This document shows positions 1-11,607 of a stretch of 64,000 nucleotides of DNA, in pieces. The position numbers and the translations under genes were made by a program. Below the pieces are notes generated by a model. The model was not told the DNA's origin. It was given only the letters and a program-made list of their open reading frames with translations, and ran no database searches. Position 1 is the first letter of the stretch. Every line of letters starts with the position of its first letter. Source of the stretch: Linnemannia elongata (Eukaryota; Mortierellomycota; Mortierellomycetes; Mortierellales; Mortierellaceae). The stretch covers positions 992,001 to 1,056,000 of the forward strand of contig JAXBDG010000010.1 in the NCBI GenBank assembly GCA_036320915.1. Reading direction: 5' to 3'.

Positions 1-585
1 CTGTGGGTCTCGTTTCTTTTTTCATTGTCTTTTCTGTTCATGACGTTTGAAAAAGGGTGTAAGTGTAAAGGCTTCGCTCATGTGCCACCGTGACCCTGCT
101 CGCCTTGAAAGAAAAAGTGCATCTTGGGCCTTGCACATGAAAGCATGAAAACATGAACGATGAAAGGGCGGTCAGAGTACGATTCAGGACCACGTTTGCC
201 GTTGTCTCTAGATAGACATCTATCGTGGCTGTTTATGTGACATCTATCGTGGCTGTTTATGTTGCTACCTGTCATTGTTGCGACTATCGTTGTTCTGTTT
301 TTTTCGCTGCGTTTTGCTGCCCTGATGTCTGTCGCAAAAAAAAAAAAAAGATTGTTCCTGAGGAGTTAGACCCCGATGGCAAAAAAAAATTACCGACGCC
401 ACCAAGTTGACAAAAACACCTCAGTCCAAATCCGACCCCTCCTGACTCTCCCCTCTTATTCGCTTTCTTTACCGTTCTCCTATGCGACAAACCCGCAATA
501 AATCCGCATCCTGCCATTAATTAAACCCCATGTTTATTTCGACGGTACTCTTGTGAGGAAAAAAAGGGGGGCGAACGATCAGGGT
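1..585. other. intergenic, no gene recognised
   Basis: I see no supported gene. The stretch holds short A-runs near 337-350 and 380-390 and one 24-bp tandem duplication (separate entry). Small open frames on both strands have no recognisable protein and no splice partners. It is 3' of the F-box gene, whose stop codon lies at its right edge. Confidence 0.6.
217..264. repeat. two-copy 24-bp tandem duplication
   Basis: A 24-bp unit beginning CATCTATCGTGGCTG is present at 217-240 and again at 241-264. Only the last bases differ (GTGA versus GTTG). Seen directly in the sequence; no function is implied. Confidence 0.8.
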
Positions 586-2400
586 TCAGCTCCAATGGCA
601 TTGAGAGAGCGAAAAGATCGCCAGGTCCTGTTCGTGTCGACAATCCTGGCCATTAACCCATCGAACCAGCCTCGTAACCCATGACTGCTTCATGATATCT
701 CCAGGACCCTCCAAACTCATATTCACATCCTCCAAACGCGGCTTATAACGTTCAAGAATCTGGGTCGAGATCATCTTGGGTGTCAAAGGTCCAGTACTGG
801 CAGCAACTGCAATGCGGAGGTATCGCAGAGGTGGCTGGTTTCTCTCCAGACCGTCAAAGACAGATAGATCGGGCAACAGATTTCGTTTGAGCGAAAGGTG
901 TTCGAGACGAGGCATCTTCTTGAGGAGGTCACTCAAGATGGATGAGTGGGTCGGCGTGAGGGCTGTAGACCGTCTCGAGATGTAGGTCCTTAATCGCAGT
1001 ACTCGAATAGTGTTCAGAAAGACCGGAAGTACTGATGTCTGTGGTGCTGGTGGTGCAACCGTCGCTGTTGTTGCTGTTGTTGTTGTTGTTGTTTCAGCTG
1101 TTGCTGTTGGTATTTCCAGTGATGTTGTAGGATGCTCCGATCCCACTTGGCTCTCAAAAGGCTCGTTCGCACCAATCGCCTCCAGAAACGCCTGGCCCGA
1201 ATTCCATAGCTCCAGTGACTCCAACGATCGAAGACACTCCAGTTGCATAAAGTCTCTGAGGTTTGCCACAGTCCACCAGAAAGGGAGCGACAACAACTTG
1301 AACTGGTTGCGCCCACCGATAGCCTTGAAAGCCTGCACTATCGAACGCAAATTGAGCTCCCCAGTGTGTTGTACCACCGACAGGCTTGTCATCCGAGGTA
1401 GTATAGGCAGGAGAGCGACAATGCTGTTCGATTCGACACAGGTGAGTGTCACTGTTTTGAAGGACAAGGCGACTGTGGGGTCAATGGGTGGCAATGGGCG
1501 GCCGTTGCTCTTGATTCTAATGTTTAGACATTCTACGCTGGGAAAGACCCTGTTGAGATCAATGAGCTCCTGAGTGGTCAGTGAGGTTGTGTCGAGGAAG
1601 AGAGTGGTGATTGCTGGAAAAACGTCTCGATGCAGGAGATCCTGTGGTGGTGTTGGTGTGGCAGTGAACGGGAGAGTGGAGATAGCTGACGCAGCAGCAA
1701 TGGGCTCGACCTCCAAAGGGATTTGGTGGACGTTCAGCTTGGTCAACTTCGGGCATACGTTTCGGAGGATATCGACCATGGTGGACCATCGCATGGGACG
1801 GGGACTCGGTTCGTACACGTTGAAGATCTCCAAACTCGACAATCGCGAGAGGATCAACCCTAAAGGCCTGTCCAGACCGCTCTCGGGGTCAAGGAGGCAT
1901 CTCGGACTGACAAGGGTGTTCCATTCGCCCAATGTGCCATTGAAGCAGTCGCCTAAAACACTGATATTCAGCTCTTTCAGGTTAGTCCCCAATGTAGCCT
2001 CTTCCTTGAACAGTGGTCCAAAAACGCGGTTGATGGGCAAAGCAGTCGGAGAAGGATTTTCAAAGGCGAGCCGGAGGCGTTGCAGACAAAGCGAAGTTGC
2101 AAAGGCATCGAAGTAGGCAGAGTCGTCGTTGGTGAGACTGAGAGACCTCAACAGCCGTCCTGCGATCTGGATGATCTTAAGATGATCTGAGGAGAGAGGG
2201 TGCTTGGTCCCGAAGTAATGTTCAGGGATGCGTATGAAAAAGTAGGGTGCGCATGCTTGAAGGAAGGAACGTGACACCAGACGGAACTTTGAGAGGTATC
2301 GTTTACCGGCAGCGATAAGAATGTATGAGAGTACCTCTGGGACGGCGAGTGCTTTTGTGGTGGCTGACATGTCCATGGGGATGGCGGTGGTGTCAGCCAT
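586..2400 (-). CDS. F-box/LRR-like protein (604 aa)
   Basis: Likely substrate receptor of an SCF ubiquitin ligase. A single uninterrupted frame encodes 604 aa. An F-box-like segment lies near residues 17-60 (LAVPEVLSYIL, then KFRLVSRSFLQACAPYFFIRI). It is followed by leucine-rich segments of LRR type (for example LKELNISVLG, LSSLEIFNVY, LEHLSLKRNLL). A Thr/Ala low-complexity insert encoded by a trinucleotide-like repeat sits near 1050-1100. I chose the ATG at 2398-2400 (MADTTAIP); the frame is open 45 codons further upstream but that part reads as poly-Phe/Ser/Pro from a pyrimidine-rich 5' leader. It is divergent from ATG15. Two more F-box genes of the same general kind occur at 39.8-44.1 kb, consistent with the F-box expansions of this lineage. 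The substrate cannot be deduced. Confidence 0.75.
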   Translation of the reverse strand: MADTTAIPMDMSATTKALAVPEVLSYILIAAGKRYLSKFRLVSRSFLQACAPYFFIRIPEHYFGTKHPLSSDHLKIIQIAGRLLRSLSLTNDDSAYFDAFATSLCLQRLRLAFENPSPTALPINRVFGPLFKEEATLGTNLKELNISVLGDCFNGTLGEWNTLVSPRCLLDPESGLDRPLGLILSRLSSLEIFNVYEPSPRPMRWSTMVDILRNVCPKLTKLNVHQIPLEVEPIAAASAISTLPFTATPTPPQDLLHRDVFPAITTLFLDTTSLTTQELIDLNRVFPSVECLNIRIKSNGRPLPPIDPTVALSFKTVTLTCVESNSIVALLPILPRMTSLSVVQHTGELNLRSIVQAFKAIGGRNQFKLLSLPFWWTVANLRDFMQLECLRSLESLELWNSGQAFLEAIGANEPFESQVGSEHPTTSLEIPTATAETTTTTTATTATVAPPAPQTSVLPVFLNTIRVLRLRTYISRRSTALTPTHSSILSDLLKKMPRLEHLSLKRNLLPDLSVFDGLERNQPPLRYLRIAVAASTGPLTPKMISTQILERYKPRLEDVNMSLEGPGDIMKQSWVTRLVRWVNGQDCRHEQDLAIFSLSQCHWS

Positions 2401-3005
2401 GGGCAGAAATGGGTGGTGGTGGTTGAGGAGTGGGGGCGAAGGGAATAGCAAGAGAGAAAGAAAGAAAGAAAGAAAGAGAGAAGGGACAGAAGGGTAAAAA
2501 AAAAAGGAAAAACAGCCTAAAATGAGGGGTTGCATTGTGGATATTGTTTCTCAGAGAGTACACAACCAAGCCGCAAAAGGGAATAAGATCAACTCGAAGC
2601 GACATAATAAGCATTGGGAGAGCAAACAGACAATGAATGCCTTTGTTCTGACTGCGACAATTGACGTTGGGTGTAGCTGCAACCCAAGGCGACTGAACAC
2701 TCGCGTACACGTTACGTCGAGGTTGTTGTTATTTAGAAGGGAGCAGTCAATGGATAAAATGACGCGCCCCATTTCGACTTTGCCCACAAAGCCGTCGTTG
2801 TCCGCCCTTGTGACCGTTTTGCCACTTTTTGAGTATGTAATGCCTTTGTCCTCCACCCTTTTTGTGGCCTTCCACCCTTCTCTCTTTCTCTTCTCTTCCA
2901 CTACTTTCAATTGAACCCAACAATCCACACACTCCTACTCTCCCTCCTCTATTCAACAGCGCAGCACAGCAAACCCTCGTCCAACAACACACTCTCATTC
3001 AACTC
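2401..3005. promoter_or_regulatory. divergent intergenic region, F-box gene / ATG15
   Basis: This 605-bp region must hold the promoters and 5' leaders of both the minus-strand F-box gene and plus-strand ATG15. It has a GAAA-rich tract next to the F-box start (2455-2480) and pyrimidine-rich DNA just before the ATG15 start (2875-3000). No specific factor site was identified. Confidence 0.5.
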
Positions 3006-4730
3006 ATGCGTTCACTCCATTACCTCTTGGCATGCTCTGCCATCCTGGTCTCTTGCTCCGAAGCATGGCAATGGCCAGACCCTGCAGCTGCTGTTCCAAG
3101 AATGCCCCAGACACCCTTTTCTTGGCCTCACCACCGCCCTTCTCATCCTCAACAACCTGATTCGACCACATTTATCCCCCAAAAACAAACTTTCAAACTG
3201 CAACATATCCTCGCCCACGGAGCACCAGGCGCCAAGAGCGCCAAGGTTTTCCGTAGCCTGGCAGTTGATCAAGAGATCCGACTCCAGATGGTCCAGGTCA
3301 ACAGCCTCCTTGCTGCCGGAAGCCCCAGTCCTGGAACGACTTTTGAGCACTCTGTCGCCGATACTTTCTTCCCTATGGACGGAGGCGAAGACGATGACGA
3401 TAATGATGACGACGCCCATTCACAGGGAACAAACAACAACAACGTTTTCCCTCTTCCCTGGAAACGAGTCCCTAATGCCGAAGATCATTCAACGGTGGTA
3501 TCGATGGTTCGGATGGCACTCGATTGTTATGTCGATCCCAAGAGACAGGGGTGGGTCGACATTGGAGACAACTGGGATGTATCGACCGAGATTGGATGGC
3601 TCGAGGCTGGTCTGAGAGGATATATTTTTGCATCGGAGGATCAGAAGACGATCGTCATCGGTATCAAGGGTACCTCCCTCAAGCTCTTTGGCACTGGCGG
3701 TGGTCCCACCGGCAACAACGACAAGTTGAACGTGCGTCTCTGTGTTTGTTTTGTCACCCCCATCACAAAATTTCTGTTCGCATGAATTAGTGGTGAATAA
3801 GAGAGCTAAGCAACCTTGTTTTAAACAATAGGACAACAAAATGTTTTCGTGCTGCTGTGGCAAGGTCGATCGGACCTGGTGGGGAGTTTGCGGATGCTAC
3901 ATGGGTGGAAACAGCTGCAACCAGCAGTGTCTTGTCGACGATGCGAGGAAAGACCTTGACGAATCCGAGAGCTACTACGCTGTGGGCCTTGTAAGCCAGG
4001 ATCCCTCTTTTTCCTTTTTGAATCTTTCTCTCCTTGTTTGTTTGCTTGATTACCTGCCTCCCTCCTGATACCATGATCCTCTCGTTTTGAATGTCTTTTG
4101 ATCGTCTATAGAAAGTTGTTTCGGCTGCAAAGGTGTTGTACCCACATGCTAGCATTTGGCTGACAGGCCATTCTTTGGGTGGCAGCGTTGCTTCTTTGTT
4201 GGGAATCAGAAAGGGCTATCCTGTCTTTACTTACTCATCCCCTGGAGATGTTCGTTATGGCCAAAAGGTCGGCCTCATCAAACCCCATCTGAAGGAGTCT
4301 GATCTCAAAAAGATGCCCGTCTGGCAGTTTGGACACACCGGTATGATTGCTACTCTTTTTCTTTCTCTCCATGCTACATGTTCTAATTCTATGCTGGCCG
4401 CATTTTAATTTTGGCCCATTCAATCCCTCGCATTCATACATATTTCTATGATAAATAGGCGACCCAATTTACATGGGAACGTGTAATGGAGCGACATCGA
4501 CCTGCTACTCTGCAGGCTACGCGATGGAGACCAAATGCCACCTGGGCAGGGCTTGTATCTATGACACCATGACTGAGCTCGGCTGGGGACAAGACATCAG
4601 GGGTCACACCATCTTCAAATTCATCAACGTGGTCGAGAACTGGTACAATATGACCAAAGGACGCGAAGAGGTCCCCAAATGTCTCCCCCAGACCGATTGT
4701 CAGGACTGTGTTCAGTGGCAATACGTTTGA
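3006..4730 (+). CDS. ATG15: autophagy-related lipase Atg15 (461 aa)
   Basis: Vacuolar phospholipase that breaks down autophagic bodies and multivesicular-body vesicles. Exons are 3006-3731, 3832-3990, 4112-4340 and 4459-4730, with intron phases 0, 0 and 1. The N-terminus is a short hydrophobic segment (MRSLHYLLACSAILVS), fitting the single membrane anchor by which the family reaches the vacuole through the MVB route. The class-3 lipase nucleophile motif GHSLGG spans a splice-proximal part of exon 3, with the serine near residue 316. The family-diagnostic C-terminal stretch GDPIYMGTCNG, followed by CYSAGYAMETKCH, is in exon 4. A low-complexity Asp/Asn insert lies near residues 125-145. It is slightly shorter than the yeast protein (about 520 aa). 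The ATG at 3006 directly precedes the hydrophobic segment; the frame is open upstream but that part is leader-like. Confidence 0.92.
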
Positions 4731-4820
4731 GTGCCAGCTGGCACGCATTGAGTGCTAAGCACAACATGCAGTGGGGATGATATATTAGATAGCTGTTTGA
4801 TATATCATCTAGGAATATTC

Positions 4821-5230
4821 TACTTGGCAGCCCGGGTTGCTCGAATTATTCGACAACCCCCGTACTAAGTCCATGCAACCCCACTTTTTTGTTTTTTTTA
4901 CACAGCACCTTGTTGCAATATCACAAGCTCGTTACTAATGTGTTCAATTCGTTGCCCTGCTTCCTGTGGTTTAATTCATGGAGTTCGTGTCCCATATCGT
5001 CATCACCACGGCTTTTTAGTAGCTAAAAAGTGATAATTTCAGCCAAAACGCTTCAATGATCTACTCTGAGGGTGCGCAAAAGATGCTCCGAGGGAGCGCG
5101 AAGGGAAGCAAGCTGTCTCCATGAGTTTGGCCTCTCCTGTCCACGTTTTCGTTTTGAAAACAAAAAAAGTGGGTTACACGGACTTAGTAGGAGGTTGTCG
5201 AATAATTCTAGCAACCTGGGTTGTCAAATA
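4821..5230. mobile_element. MITE-like element with ~70-bp TIRs and TA flanks
   Basis: Positions 4821-4891 are closely matched by the reverse complement of 5160-5230. Both begin TA(C/T)TTG(G/A)CA(G/A)CCC and share GAATTATTCGACAACC and TACTAAGTCC. I count roughly ten differences and a couple of one-base gaps over about 70 bp. A TA dinucleotide lies at each outer edge, as expected for a Tc1/mariner-type target duplication. The interior (about 270 bp) has no coding capacity. It ends about 75 bp from the 3' end of the tRNA-Trp gene. The TIRs are seen directly; the superfamily is inferred from TA and size only. Confidence 0.75.
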
Positions 5231-5303
5231 GGTTAACCCTATCTTCCAAACAGCGTCGAGGCCGAGGACAAAAAGGTGGTAAAGCAAGTTGCAAAAGAAA
5301 TGT

Positions 5304-5375
5304 GGAGAATGAGAGACTTGAACTCCCGACCTTCCGCTTTGGAGACGGACGCGCTGCCAATTGCGCCAATCCTCC
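5304..5375 (-). tRNA. tRNA-Trp (anticodon CCA)
   Basis: The minus strand folds as a 72-nt cloverleaf. The acceptor stem GGAGGAT pairs with ATTCTCC (one G-U). The D-arm is GCGC..GCGC with an AATTGGCA loop. The anticodon stem TCCGT pairs with GCGGA around loop CTCCAAA, giving anticodon CCA (Trp). The T-arm is GGGAG-TTCAAGT-CTCTC. The A-box (TGGCGCAATTGG) is intact and no intron is present. T-rich DNA follows on the transcribed strand. It lies between a MITE and a LINE remnant. Confidence 0.93.
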
Positions 5376-5511
5376 TAATTTCGATATTTATGAGCGCCGA
5401 GTTTACATTCATATATCCTTTTATTATTAGAAACGCCTTGTCGTTAAGGGCTACCTTAAAATTTGGCGATTGAAAAATATGAGCCCAATTGACACTTGAA
5501 AATAAGGTATT

Positions 5512-6211
5512 TTGGGCAATTCTTTTCTGAATGTCACTTTCCAGAGAAGAGGAGCGATCGTGAAGACCAAGTGGAACGTATCGGACCTACTCCGCGGCAT
5601 CACCCCCAAGAGCATGATGACTGAATGGTCCGCGGTCTTCCGAACCCCACAGTCCATCGCCAAGACGGTCCTCCACAAATTTGTTGGCTACCTGGAGATG
5701 CAGGCCTCAGAGCGGATCTGGAAACCCCGATGCTCCGCGACTATCGCGTGGGAGCAAACACAGGGCATCTCTGCAAAGGACAAGACATCCAAATACACAG
5801 GTCCTCGTGGTGACTGGAGTCAAGGATATGGTTATTACGCGTGAAGGTTTCTGCCCGTGTGGCGCTTCGCTAGCCACACATGAGGATCGGACATGCCCTG
5901 GAGCGACCAAGAATCCACGCGCAGCTGATGAACGGCTGTTGGAGAGCTTGTTGGGAAGGAGAAAGTTATCATTAATGGAGAGGATGGGAAAAATCCCCTT
6001 CATTCGTATCTAGTTTTATTTTCTTCCGTTATTGCTGTGAAAAGCAGCGATAATTGTTGCGCAGAGCCAGGTCCCGGACCGGACTGTGACTGACGGATGG
6101 TTCACTGAAGAGTTTGGTCTGTAGTCCCCTTTACTTCCAAATGCCTCCTTTGTTCTCTTTGTCAGAGAAATACAATTGTGTACGAAAAAAAAAAAAAAAA
6201 AAAAAAAAAAA
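5512..6211 (+). pseudogene. 5'-truncated, frameshifted LINE-like remnant with poly-A tail
   Basis: Frame 1 (5512-5844) reads through AKTVLHKFVGYLEM and RIWKPRCSATIAWEQ, a Trp-Lys-x-Arg-Cys type motif resembling the C-terminus of non-LTR retrotransposon polyproteins. Around 5800-5830 the sense switches by one base. The next frame continues to 6013 with CPCGASLATHEDRTC, close to the C-terminal CCHC knuckle of LINE reverse transcriptases. A 27-nt A-run at 6185-6211 follows about 170 bp after the stop, as expected for a LINE tail. No reverse-transcriptase domain is left, so this would be a dead 3' fragment. The family call is inferred from motif resemblance; A-runs alone are common here. Confidence 0.45.
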
Positions 6212-9200
6212 TTCTCCTCGCCCTCGACAATGGCTAATGAGGTGAACTGCTGTGTTGTCATTTACTATGGAAATGGTACAAGGGCGCTCTTGCTTGGAGT
6301 GAATGAGTGGATATCAGAAAAGCGGGTAGGTAACATTTTGGTTCAGACAAAAACCACATTGAAAGCTAGAAAAGGATAAGTATCTTTTAGAGTATCACTA
6401 CTCCAGTACCTCATCTCGGTTCAGTTTTTTCTGTTGACATTTTCGCGCTACAAAGGCATTGGTATTTGGTATGTACCTACCCTATTTCTTTGAAAGGTTA
6501 AGCCTATTATCATTATCGGCTACTAAATAAGAAAAAGGCTACAGAGAAGTCTGTTGCGTTTCACGACTCGGACCAGCTGGTCCATGCATGTTCATTTTTT
6601 CCTTTTTTTTTTTTTTTTTTTTTTTTTTAACTGACCACATTAGTGTGTATCTGTGAACATATGTCCATGGTAACATTCTTGTTTGCGAGTGCTCAATTTT
6701 CTCGCCGTTTTGCTTCCAGCAGGGATGGATGGATCAGGCAGTTGCCCATTCACACGCGGGGCCATGATGGTATGGTATGGTAGTTTGGTGTGATTTGGCA
6801 ATTAACATCACCCACGACATCCGAGGAGGAGCGCATACCAAAAACAACTGTCCACAAACCGGTGACAGCAGGGCTGTATTCCAACACATGTCATTGTTGT
6901 GGGAAGGTGGAAGGAAGGTGCTGTGAGCCGAGCGGGAATAAAAATAATTTGGGTATGGTAGTGTGGTTGCTGTTGGACAAACAAATAAATACCACCATTG
7001 GGGGTAGGATACACAAATGCACGGATGAAATGATGGTGATGCTGAGTTGCTGCTGGCTTGATAAAGGCAATTATGATCGTGCAGAAAGGGCGGGATGGAG
7101 GGAGAGGGCGATAAAAAAGAGGGCGATGGGAATGCACCGTAGGGAGGTGGTACAGACATGTGTCAATGCTTTTCGGCCCTCCAGCCTGGCTGTGATGGTC
7201 TACTCCGAAGCGGGAAACGTAATTGTGCCTCTTGCATTGGTGCGGGTTATTTTGGTGTGTTTGCTTTGTGGTGTGTATGTGTGTGATCAGTCAACTCGGG
7301 GCATTGGACCGTGTCCTTTTGTCTGTCCCTGTATATCCTTGTTGTGTTGTTCATTTTAACTTGTGACAGAGGAGTAGTTGCGCGTGCTGCTTCTCAACAT
7401 CACGAAATCGCGTACATTAAAAGGAAAAATGAGGAGGCGAAAGAGTGTGTCAACAATGGTTCAAGAAAGTAAAAAGAAAGTGAGAGAAAGGCTACCCTTC
7501 TGACATTTCTTGATGAAGAAATATGAGAGCTGTACCATGTCGCAAATATCTTAGATGCCCGCTTGTCTCAAAGAGCTGGAGCATGGGCATGGCAATGGCA
7601 GGATGTGATAGGATAGAGAAATAGGGGAAGGGACCAACCAAGGACCAAGCCAAGGGAAGAGATGATAATGCCATCTCTAATTGTGGAGGAGGGAAGAAAA
7701 GAATACCAGGAAAGTGTGTCACCAGGTCTAGCCTCCTGAAATGTTCACTTAAAGTAGAACCCAAAGGAGAAAAAAAAAGTTGGCCAAAGCTTTTTCTAGG
7801 ATTTTTTTCTCCCTTGTGAACTTTGCGCCCAACTCTCTCATCGCAATCACCCCACATCCCAGTTAGTTTGACAACCTAAAAAAACATATCTCGCTTTTTT
7901 TCATCCTTGTTTGTTGATCCTTGTGTGTGTTTGGCATGATCAATCGAAGAACAGAATAAAAAGATGGGAAGTTCAGGCTCAGGGAACTTGCTTCTTGGCA
8001 GAGGCGGTGTTTGTGTGTTTGCATTGTTGATGTTTTTGTTGTCGGTATGTGTGTCTTCGATGTGCTGCTGATGTTGTTTTATGACAGACGATTTCGCTTT
8101 CTGACTAAGGAGCAATTGCGTCCATGGGTTCATAACTCAACAAAACATAAAATAACAAGGCACCACTGTGTTTGTTTGGGTGGGGTGCAGAGACACATGT
8201 CTGCCGTTGGGGGCAGGAGGATATGTTGCACAACGGAGAAAAAAACGCACGTAGTAAAAATATTCTATCCTCTGCTGTTGTACCTTTTCTTTTCCTTGCA
8301 ACATCAAGGTAGGCCCTTGGTGCTACTTGCATAAAAATAGGTCCAGGTGCGAACCTAAGGTCCAGTTAGTTGTTTGAGTGTACGGTTTATCTGTCAGTCA
8401 TCAAGCCGGGATACTGAGAGTCAGTATAACGTTTGTCGTTCACCCCCTATTACCATCAGGACCAGAGCTGATTGAGGTGACAGAGAAAACGGCGTTCGTC
8501 TTGATTAAACAAATAAACAAACGTCAATGTTGAGCTGCTTACTGCGAGGCAGTTGGGCTGCATGCAAATGCACGAATGACCATTTCTTTAAAGAGGAGAC
8601 AGGAGCAAGTGTAAGAAAATAGAAAAATAAGGAGGGAACTGTGGGAGGATTGTCCTGGAGAGTATCGCTAATGTCCGAGGCGTAGGGGCCAACAAAAGTA
8701 AGTCGAAAAAAAATTGACGAGAAGACCATACTGTGCCTTTTGGACGTAGAAGATGAGAATCCACTTTAGGGTGACCAATCTGGCCAAAATGAGAGTGAAG
8801 TAGAGGAAGAGAAGGAGTGGTAGAGGAGAGCGTGAAGGGCAGACGAATAAAAAAGTCTACCTTTGTTTACGAGCAAAAGTTTGTCAACTTGCACAAACAA
8901 AGAGAGCCCTTTTTCTTAGCAAGTGGCAGAAGGGAAGAAGAGAAGAATGAGAGATATTTTGGTTGTTTCCTGTTTGTTGCAGCCGGACGATCGCACGAGA
9001 ATGAAAGGGAGAGAAGTGAAATGACATATGGGTTTGACCGAGCGGCGGTGGGTTTGTTTTGATGGGTGGGTGGGTGGGTGTGAGAATGCAAGAGAGATGT
9101 TAGATGTGGGAGGAGAAGGGGCGACACTTTACTCCACACCTCTTTGGCACAAGGGACACAGAATATTTTATTCCTTTGAAGGAAGAGAAAGAGTTGGCCC

Positions 9201-11015
9201 ACAGACCCTTCATGAACAGCTTCCACTTCAACTCCCTTCCCTTGTACTCAGTGTTTGTATCTGTTTCGAAGTGTTATTCCCTTTTTGCCTTTGTCGATTG
9301 TCCAATTGAGGACTAACCTGAAGTAAACTAAGTCCATTTGACCGTTCTTTTTTATTTTCTTTTCCGTCGACCCCTTGCCTCCTCTTTTTATTCCCCTTCT
9401 TTCCTCGTTCTTTTCTTGCTTTCTCTTCTCCTTCCTTCCCCATTCTCTTTTTCCTGCTACCTCTCCTCTCCCTCAGTCGAATCAGATTCCTCCTCCTTCG
9501 CTTCATTCCTTTTTCTTTTTTTACCGATTTCACGACCACACGACTTCCTTCCTTTCATCTCATTCACTCCACTTCCATACCCCCCTTACTTTTCACACCC
9601 TCCTTCAACCCCGGCACCTTCAACAACTCGACTCAACCCAAGAAATAAATACCCTCTGCCTCAACACGTCTTCCCCTCCACACAACAAAGCTTCAACCCT
9701 TGTATGCCACCTCAGTGAACCTCATATTCCTCACCGCAACACCCTTTTTTTTTATTACACGCCGTCCATCCAACCGCAAGCTGGACCGGTTCAACACTCG
9801 GGAATCAGGCATTCATTCTTTCGTATCACCATCCCATTGTTCCCCGACAACCACTCGCCATAGCCTCGCCCTCCTCCTTGCGCTTTCATACTCTTTTGTA
9901 AATAGGTAACGTATTCAACAACAAGAGGAAGACTAAAAACAACAACCACCACTTTGCGATACATGACTTATCATCAACAGCACTCCTCTTCCTCTTTATC
10001 ACACGTTTTATCATTCCCTCAATGATGCCTCACTCATGGCTTTCTCTCCCACGCCGTCCCTCTTCATATGCTCGGCTGTTCTCGCGCCCCATAAAAAGAG
10101 CGACCGTTATTCTACCCATATCACGTTGTCAGCACATTCGCAGACAGACATACCCTCATCTTCACTTGCATAATTTCAGGTACCTGGCGAGGTATATATG
10201 GGCGCTCCTCCATCAACCCACTCAACCCACATCCCTGTATCTCTATTCGCATTACACTCCTCTCCCGACCATTTTAATTGCGCGACGGGGATTGCCCTTT
10301 TGTCAATTGGCTTGAGAAGATAGCCCGATTATGTTACATTCCTGTAGCTACCAATTGACGGTGCATACATTGGTACATGGCTTGGGATAGTGGGTAATGA
10401 TGGAAAGAAAAAGAGTGGGGTTGATCAATAGAGGGGACAGTCAGGTCTGGACTGTCTTGTCTTTGTCTCGTTGTTCACTACTTCTCTTCGGTTCTCGGGT
10501 CTTAGTCGACCCAATCGACAATCGTTGCTTGATATGGTTTGGACATTTTTTTTTTTTTGACTTTGGCGTTAATTTTGAACTTGGTATGTCTTCGGGCGGT
10601 CACCCAATGTTTTGTTCACATAAACAAGAAAAATCAAAAAAGGAAGGGAGCAGCGTGAGTTGCAGTAGTAACAAGAAGGCTAGAAGAGAAAGTGAAAGGA
10701 GAACAGCGGGATTGCTGATGAGAGAGAGGAAAAAAAGAACCGCAGTAATGATGGAAGAGGGGATCAATGGATGAGACTAAGAGAGTATGTGATTGATCAC
10801 CCAAGGAACCGGGTCTCAGATTTCAGGCACGGCACATTTCTTATTTTGTACTCAGTCGATCCAGGCACAACTCATCTCCACAAGATCGCAAGCACATATA
10901 GAAAAAAAGCCCGATCGATTGATTTGAGGCAGGTGGAGTTGAAACGAAAAAGGAAGAGGGAGTGGTTCAGACCTGCAATAGAACAAAGGAGAGCAGCGAA
11001 AGAAGGATGCTTACG
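6212..11015. other. long intergenic region, no gene recognised
   Basis: About 4.8 kb in which I find no supported gene on either strand. Open frames here lack recognisable domains, good splice partners or sensible composition. It contains T-runs (for example 6602-6628 and 10551-10558), a GGGT microsatellite near 9061-9080, and a strongly pyrimidine-rich block at 9340-9910 that creates spurious Ser/Pro/Phe frames. The last part may include upstream leader and promoter of the receptor-like gene at 11608. Confidence 0.5.
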
Positions 11016-11570
11016 GTAAGCGTAGAAAATGAGAATCGAAAAGAGAACTAGTGAACAAAGAGCATACAAAGGACTCGTTTTGGGAGGCGGGACGTACTCC
11101 AGTCCACCATGTGGAAGGTGGGAGAGCTGCTTCGATCATAATTCTCAGACACTATTACATGCATACATTTTTCTGAGGTGTGCCACTTTCTCCACAAAGT
11201 GAACCTGGTTGACTCCTGTTCTTAATGTGTTTGTTGTTCACTGGCATCAGCCAACAGGGATACCTAATCATTCACCACTCCTCCCTTCTGTCACACTGTT
11301 GTTTGCTTCTCACGTATCCCAAATTTCTTTGACCAGTGGGAATAAACTACTTCTCGGCTGATTCCTCAGTCATCCATTACCACCACACCTCTTATCTCCT
11401 TCTCTCTCTCTCTCTTCCCTTCCTCTCATTCATCACCCTTCCTCGTCCTCATCCGCCTTGTTTCGCCAACCTCATTTACTGCAACTGTTCTACTCTTGCG
11501 TCTGTGTGAGATCGTGCCGTTGGTTACACCGAGAAGCTAACCTTGTCTTTCTTTCCTTATTTTTGAGCAG
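11016..11570 (+). other. candidate 5'-UTR intron of the receptor-like gene
   Basis: A strong donor (ACG|GTAAGCG at 11016) and a strong acceptor preceded by a pyrimidine tract (CTTATTTTTGAGCAG ending 11570) bracket 555 nt. The acceptor is 38 bp before the start codon at 11608. This would be a leader intron. Inferred from splice signals only; other donors are possible. Confidence 0.35.
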
Positions 11571-11607
11571 GTTACTCCCAAGCTTCTAGAAAAGCCACAT
11601 ATATACC

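Noticed and set aside
2401..2535. 45-residue N-terminal extension of the first F-box protein
   Set aside because: Hydrophobic Phe/Leu/Pro translation of a GA-rich (sense: CT-rich) leader; the internal ATG at 2400 gives a normal F-box protein start.
9338..9863. Overlapping Ser/Pro/Phe-rich frames
   Set aside because: Pyrimidine-rich spacer DNA; every forward frame is open because stops need purines.
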